Assembly: GCF_013423785.1 (NCBI RefSeq)
Contig: NZ_CP058952.1
Location: 992,001-1,056,000, forward strand
Reading direction: 5' to 3'
From: Chitinibacter fontanus
GTDB taxonomy: Bacteria; Pseudomonadota; Gammaproteobacteria; Burkholderiales; Chitinibacteraceae
DNA length: 64,000 nt
This document shows, piece after piece, positions 63,121 through 64,000 of this stretch (position 1 is its first letter; each line of letters starts with the position of its first letter). Under the pieces are notes generated by a model. The model saw only the letters and a list, made by a program, of their open reading frames with translations, ran no database searches and was not told the DNA's origin. A program made the translations under genes and the position numbers.

Positions 63121-64000
63121 TTATTTAACGACCCGAACAGTATCGCCATCGGCCAGAAAACCTGCGCCGGATGCCACCACTTGGGCTGTTGCCGCGATAC
63201 CGCTCACTTCCATCAAGCCCTGCGCCTGCCGCCCCAATTGCACCCGTACCTGTTTAACTTTGCTGTTCCCTTGTGGCGTCGCAGCATCAATCACGAACAC
63301 ATTGGCAAAACCATCGCGCAGCAAAATCGCGCTACCCGGCAAGGTAAGCGCTTTGGCTTGCCCAACGGCGATCTGCCCTTTGGCAAACATCCCCGGTTTG
63401 GCCGCGCCCAGCGCGGTATCTTCATTTTTGACGTCGACATATACGATTAGATTGCGCGTTTTGGTATCAATCGTCGGGGCAATCTGGCGAACTTTACCGC
63501 TGAGCACCTTGCCACTGGCCACCGTTAACGTCGCATCCTGCCCGACCTTGATGTGCGCACTTTCACTGGCAGTCACTTCGGCTTGCCATTCCAACCGCCC
63601 CTTGCGTACCAGTTTGAATAACTCTTGCCCCGGCTGACTAACCGAGCCCAGCGTTGCACTGCGACCGGAAATCACCCCATCGTCAGGGGCAGCTATCCGA
63701 GTTTGATTGAGCCTTGCCTGTGCGCTAACCAATTGGGCTTTGGCTGAGGCTACCCGCGCTTGAGCGGTGCGCTCTTGCGTCATCGCCTGCGTAATTTGCT
63801 GTGCGCTCAACGAGCCACTGGTTCCCAATTGCCGCACGCGATTGGCATTTTCTTGCGCTTCGTTCAGGGCGGCTTCCGCCTCAGCGACCGCAGCTTTTAC
63901 CTGCGCAAGTTCAGCCTGAATCGTTTCATCGTTATAACGCGCTAGCACTTGGCCTTTTTTTACTACATCGCCAATTTGCGCATTAACTTCCACCAAGCGC
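63121..64000 (-). CDS. RND efflux periplasmic adaptor, partial (N-terminus beyond window)
   Basis: The C-terminal 292 residues of an HlyD/AcrA-family adaptor; the frame is open through the right edge. It begins inside the first lipoyl half (VNAQIGDVVKKGQVLARYND), then a coiled coil (about 70 residues), the second lipoyl half (IAAPDDGVISGRSATLGSVSQPG), the beta-barrel and the membrane-proximal domain (GSAILLRDGFANVFVID). It pairs with the pump gene immediately downstream. The signal peptide is not visible. Confidence 0.93.
   Translation of the reverse strand, partial: RLVEVNAQIGDVVKKGQVLARYNDETIQAELAQVKAAVAEAEAALNEAQENANRVRQLGTSGSLSAQQITQAMTQERTAQARVASAKAQLVSAQARLNQTRIAAPDDGVISGRSATLGSVSQPGQELFKLVRKGRLEWQAEVTASESAHIKVGQDATLTVASGKVLSGKVRQIAPTIDTKTRNLIVYVDVKNEDTALGAAKPGMFAKGQIAVGQAKALTLPGSAILLRDGFANVFVIDAATPQGNSKVKQVRVQLGRQAQGLMEVSGIAATAQVVASGAGFLADGDTVRVVK

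Overview
The window reads as a chromosomal segment of a motile Gram-negative betaproteobacterium, most likely of the order Neisseriales (inference). The evidence is the D-amino acid aminotransferase / DUF493 / lipB / lipA cluster, rluC divergent from rne, an extended second-type IF-1, a MotD-type stator protein, and several TPR, GGDEF and hybrid-kinase signalling proteins. Base composition is moderate. I see no phage, insertion sequence or CRISPR array.

Layout. 1-5.6 kb: a GtsA-like sugar-binding protein cut by the window edge, divergent from a complete sugar ABC operon (binding protein, two permeases, ATPase). 5.7-10.6 kb: two tandem paralogous TPR-GAF histidine kinases; the first has lost its phosphoacceptor His. 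10.7-16.6 kb, minus strand: dsbC, a ubiquinone-type hydroxylase, a tRNA cluster (Glu-Arg-Glu-Arg-Ser), lysC, alr and a DedA protein. 16.8-22.4 kb: lplT and an RND efflux pair. 22.4-31.8 kb, minus strand: a signalling block with two TPR proteins carrying apparently degenerate GGDEF domains, a TPR hybrid kinase with HPt, a REC-GGDEF protein (these four genes overlap), a membrane hybrid kinase and an orphan motD. 31.9-34.8 kb, minus strand: sppA, a Rieske protein, a HAD phosphatase and rluC. 35.5-38.5 kb: rne behind a leader of up to about 0.78 kb. 38.6-44.1 kb: an HDOD protein, an amino-acid ABC transporter, a LysR regulator, a DUF1615 lipoprotein and infA. 44.2-51.3 kb: ybiT, a PilZ-like protein, two tRNA-Ser genes, groES-groEL with a perfect CIRCE operator, and an ankyrin protein. 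51.3-54.8 kb, minus strand: a thioesterase, lipA, lipB, DUF493 and dat. 55-64 kb: an acyl-CoA-binding protein, a GGDEF-EAL protein, a LysE exporter, a YvbH-like PH protein and a second RND pump cut by the right edge.

The most striking unexplained feature is a dispersed family of short inverted-repeat elements. Twelve intergenic copies are each exactly 49 bp from outer end to outer end, with ends RGGTAT and ATACCC or close variants. Most lie within about 10 nt of a stop codon, and four directly abut an intrinsic terminator. A thirteenth, weaker copy lies inside the 5' end of lipB. The second candidate for new biology is the group of five TPR-based cytoplasmic signalling proteins, in which one kinase copy and two GGDEF-like domains appear catalytically dead.
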